Positions 60,486 through 64,000 of a stretch of DNA of 64,000 nucleotides are shown one piece after another. The stretch is from Candidatus Formimonas warabiya (GTDB lineage: Bacteria; Bacillota; Dehalobacteriia; Dehalobacteriales; Dehalobacteriaceae). The first letter of the stretch is position 1. The number at the start of each line of letters is the position of its first letter. The stretch spans positions 4,786,903-4,850,902 of the forward strand of contig NZ_CP017634.1 in the NCBI RefSeq assembly GCF_002777255.1. Direction: 5' to 3'. The translations under genes and the position numbers were made by a program. The notes beneath the pieces are model-generated. The model was not told the origin of the DNA. It ran no database searches and worked only from the letters and a program-made list of their open reading frames with translations.

Positions 60486-60650
60486 ACGAAAGCTGGTCTT
60501 TGAGAACTGAACAGTGAAAAGCCTGATGTTTAAACAAAAAACATCAAACCCTGTAAATAACTTTGAGAGTTAAGAACAGGTAATTCAAAAACGAGCCAAT
60601 TAAACTACGATAAAGAGCGTAGCGGCCGAGAGGCTGAGACGATAAATTTT

Positions 60651-62227
<1,577 letters not shown>

Positions 62228-62366
62228 AGCTACACGAAAGTGTACATCCTAAGGTCGATCTCAGGCTTTTAAACACTGTTTAGTTCTCAGGGACCAAAAA
62301 TCTCTGAAGACAGGGGACTGTCAAAAGAAAAGCTAAAAACAGGAGACAGAACCCGGTGAAAAGAAT

Positions 62367-62443
<77 letters not shown>

Positions 62444-62452
62444 AAGAAATAT

Positions 62453-62528
62453 GGGGGTGTAGCTCAGCTGGGAGAGCACCTGCCTTGCAAGCAGGGGGTC
62501 AGCGGTTCGATTCCGCTCATCTCCACCA
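62453..62528 (+). tRNA. tRNA-Ala (TGC)
   Basis: Cloverleaf of 76 bases; T-arm GGTTCGATTCC, anticodon TGC at 62486-62488 in CTTGCAA, encoded CCA. Acceptor GGGGGTG pairs with CATCTCC including G-U pairs. Confidence 0.96.
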
Positions 62529-62766
62529 TCATGATCTTCAGAATTGAAGATCAGGGTCCGGGTAAAAGGAAATACGGGAAAGAAAAGAAAACGCGCTTGC
62601 GCGTTTTAACAAACTCTAAGCCCGAAAAGCCGAAACCGGAGAGAGGCGCACACAAAGTGCGCGTGTTCTTTGAAAATTACACAGTGAAGCAAAAAAGGGT
62701 AAATCAGTGTAAGAACTGAAAATTACAATTTTAAATGCTTAGGATTCATCATCAAAAGAAAAAATA

Positions 62767-64000
<1,234 letters not shown>

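Overview
The window looks like a chromosomal segment of an anaerobic, low- to mid-GC Firmicute of the Clostridia/Peptococcaceae type. The signs are strong AGGAGG ribosome-binding sites, a selenocysteine-containing glycine reductase, several corrinoid methyltransferases of the MttB superfamily, W/Mo aldehyde oxidoreductases and a Clostridia-like 16S rRNA. The abundance of non-pyrrolysine MttB proteins next to glycine reductase recalls methylated-amine users such as the dichloromethane/glycine-betaine degraders (Dehalobacteriia). That placement is an inference and the 16S gene at 60651-62223 can settle it.

Layout. (1) 1-19065 is a glycine and one-carbon block. It holds a 3'-terminal piece of an mttB-like gene, a threonine-dehydrogenase-like enzyme, a corrinoid protein and kbl. 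Then come three glycine riboswitch units (a degenerate single aptamer, then two tandem ones), each followed by a terminator. They sit before grdX-grdE-grdB (GrdB contains an in-frame TGA read as selenocysteine) and before lipB-lipA-MBL-gcvH-gcvPA-gcvPB, followed by lpdA. Two more mttB-like genes lie between. Glycine reductase components A and C and gcvT are not in the window. (2) 19068-36960 begins with a divergent PucR-type regulator. It continues with an M20 deacylase, an ectoine-type ABC transporter (EhuBCDA-like), an M24 protein of the ectoine hydrolase type, another mttB-like gene, a threonine aldolase, a Mop-type molybdenum aldehyde oxidoreductase, a GltD/ferredoxin/CCG fusion flavoprotein, a tungsten-type AOR and a MoaD-like protein. 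I read this as an anaerobic compatible-solute (ectoine/hydroxyectoine) utilisation locus that could feed glycine to region 1. This is the most interesting hypothesis here.

(3) 37179-49704 is mostly core and regulatory: HD hydrolase, folP-folB-folK, panC-panD, an MFS permease, a Tat-exported D-aminoacylase-like protein, and an acidic three-repeat protein facing an OmpR-type two-component system across a promoter region with regularly spaced TCTTTGA repeats. BirA and BioY follow, with a clear BirA operator before bioY. (4) 49705-52003 carries a complete IS1634-type insertion sequence between two identical 162-bp direct repeats, a hallmark of that family. (5) 52040-59972 has azlCD, coaX, dusB, a three-gene cassette of uncertain function (HTH protein, quinate-dehydrogenase-like protein, acyl-ACP-reductase-like protein), greA and lysS. 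(6) 59973-64000 is an rRNA operon: repeat-rich spacer, tandem promoters, 16S, tRNA-Ile(GAT), tRNA-Ala(TGC) and the 5' part of 23S. The last ~30 bases do not look like normal 23S and may be an intervening sequence at helix 45.

How the parts fit: threonine dehydrogenase/Kbl, threonine aldolase and demethylation of methylated amines can all yield glycine or methyl groups. Glycine can then be reduced (Grd) or cleaved (Gcv), and the glycine riboswitches tie expression of both routes to glycine.
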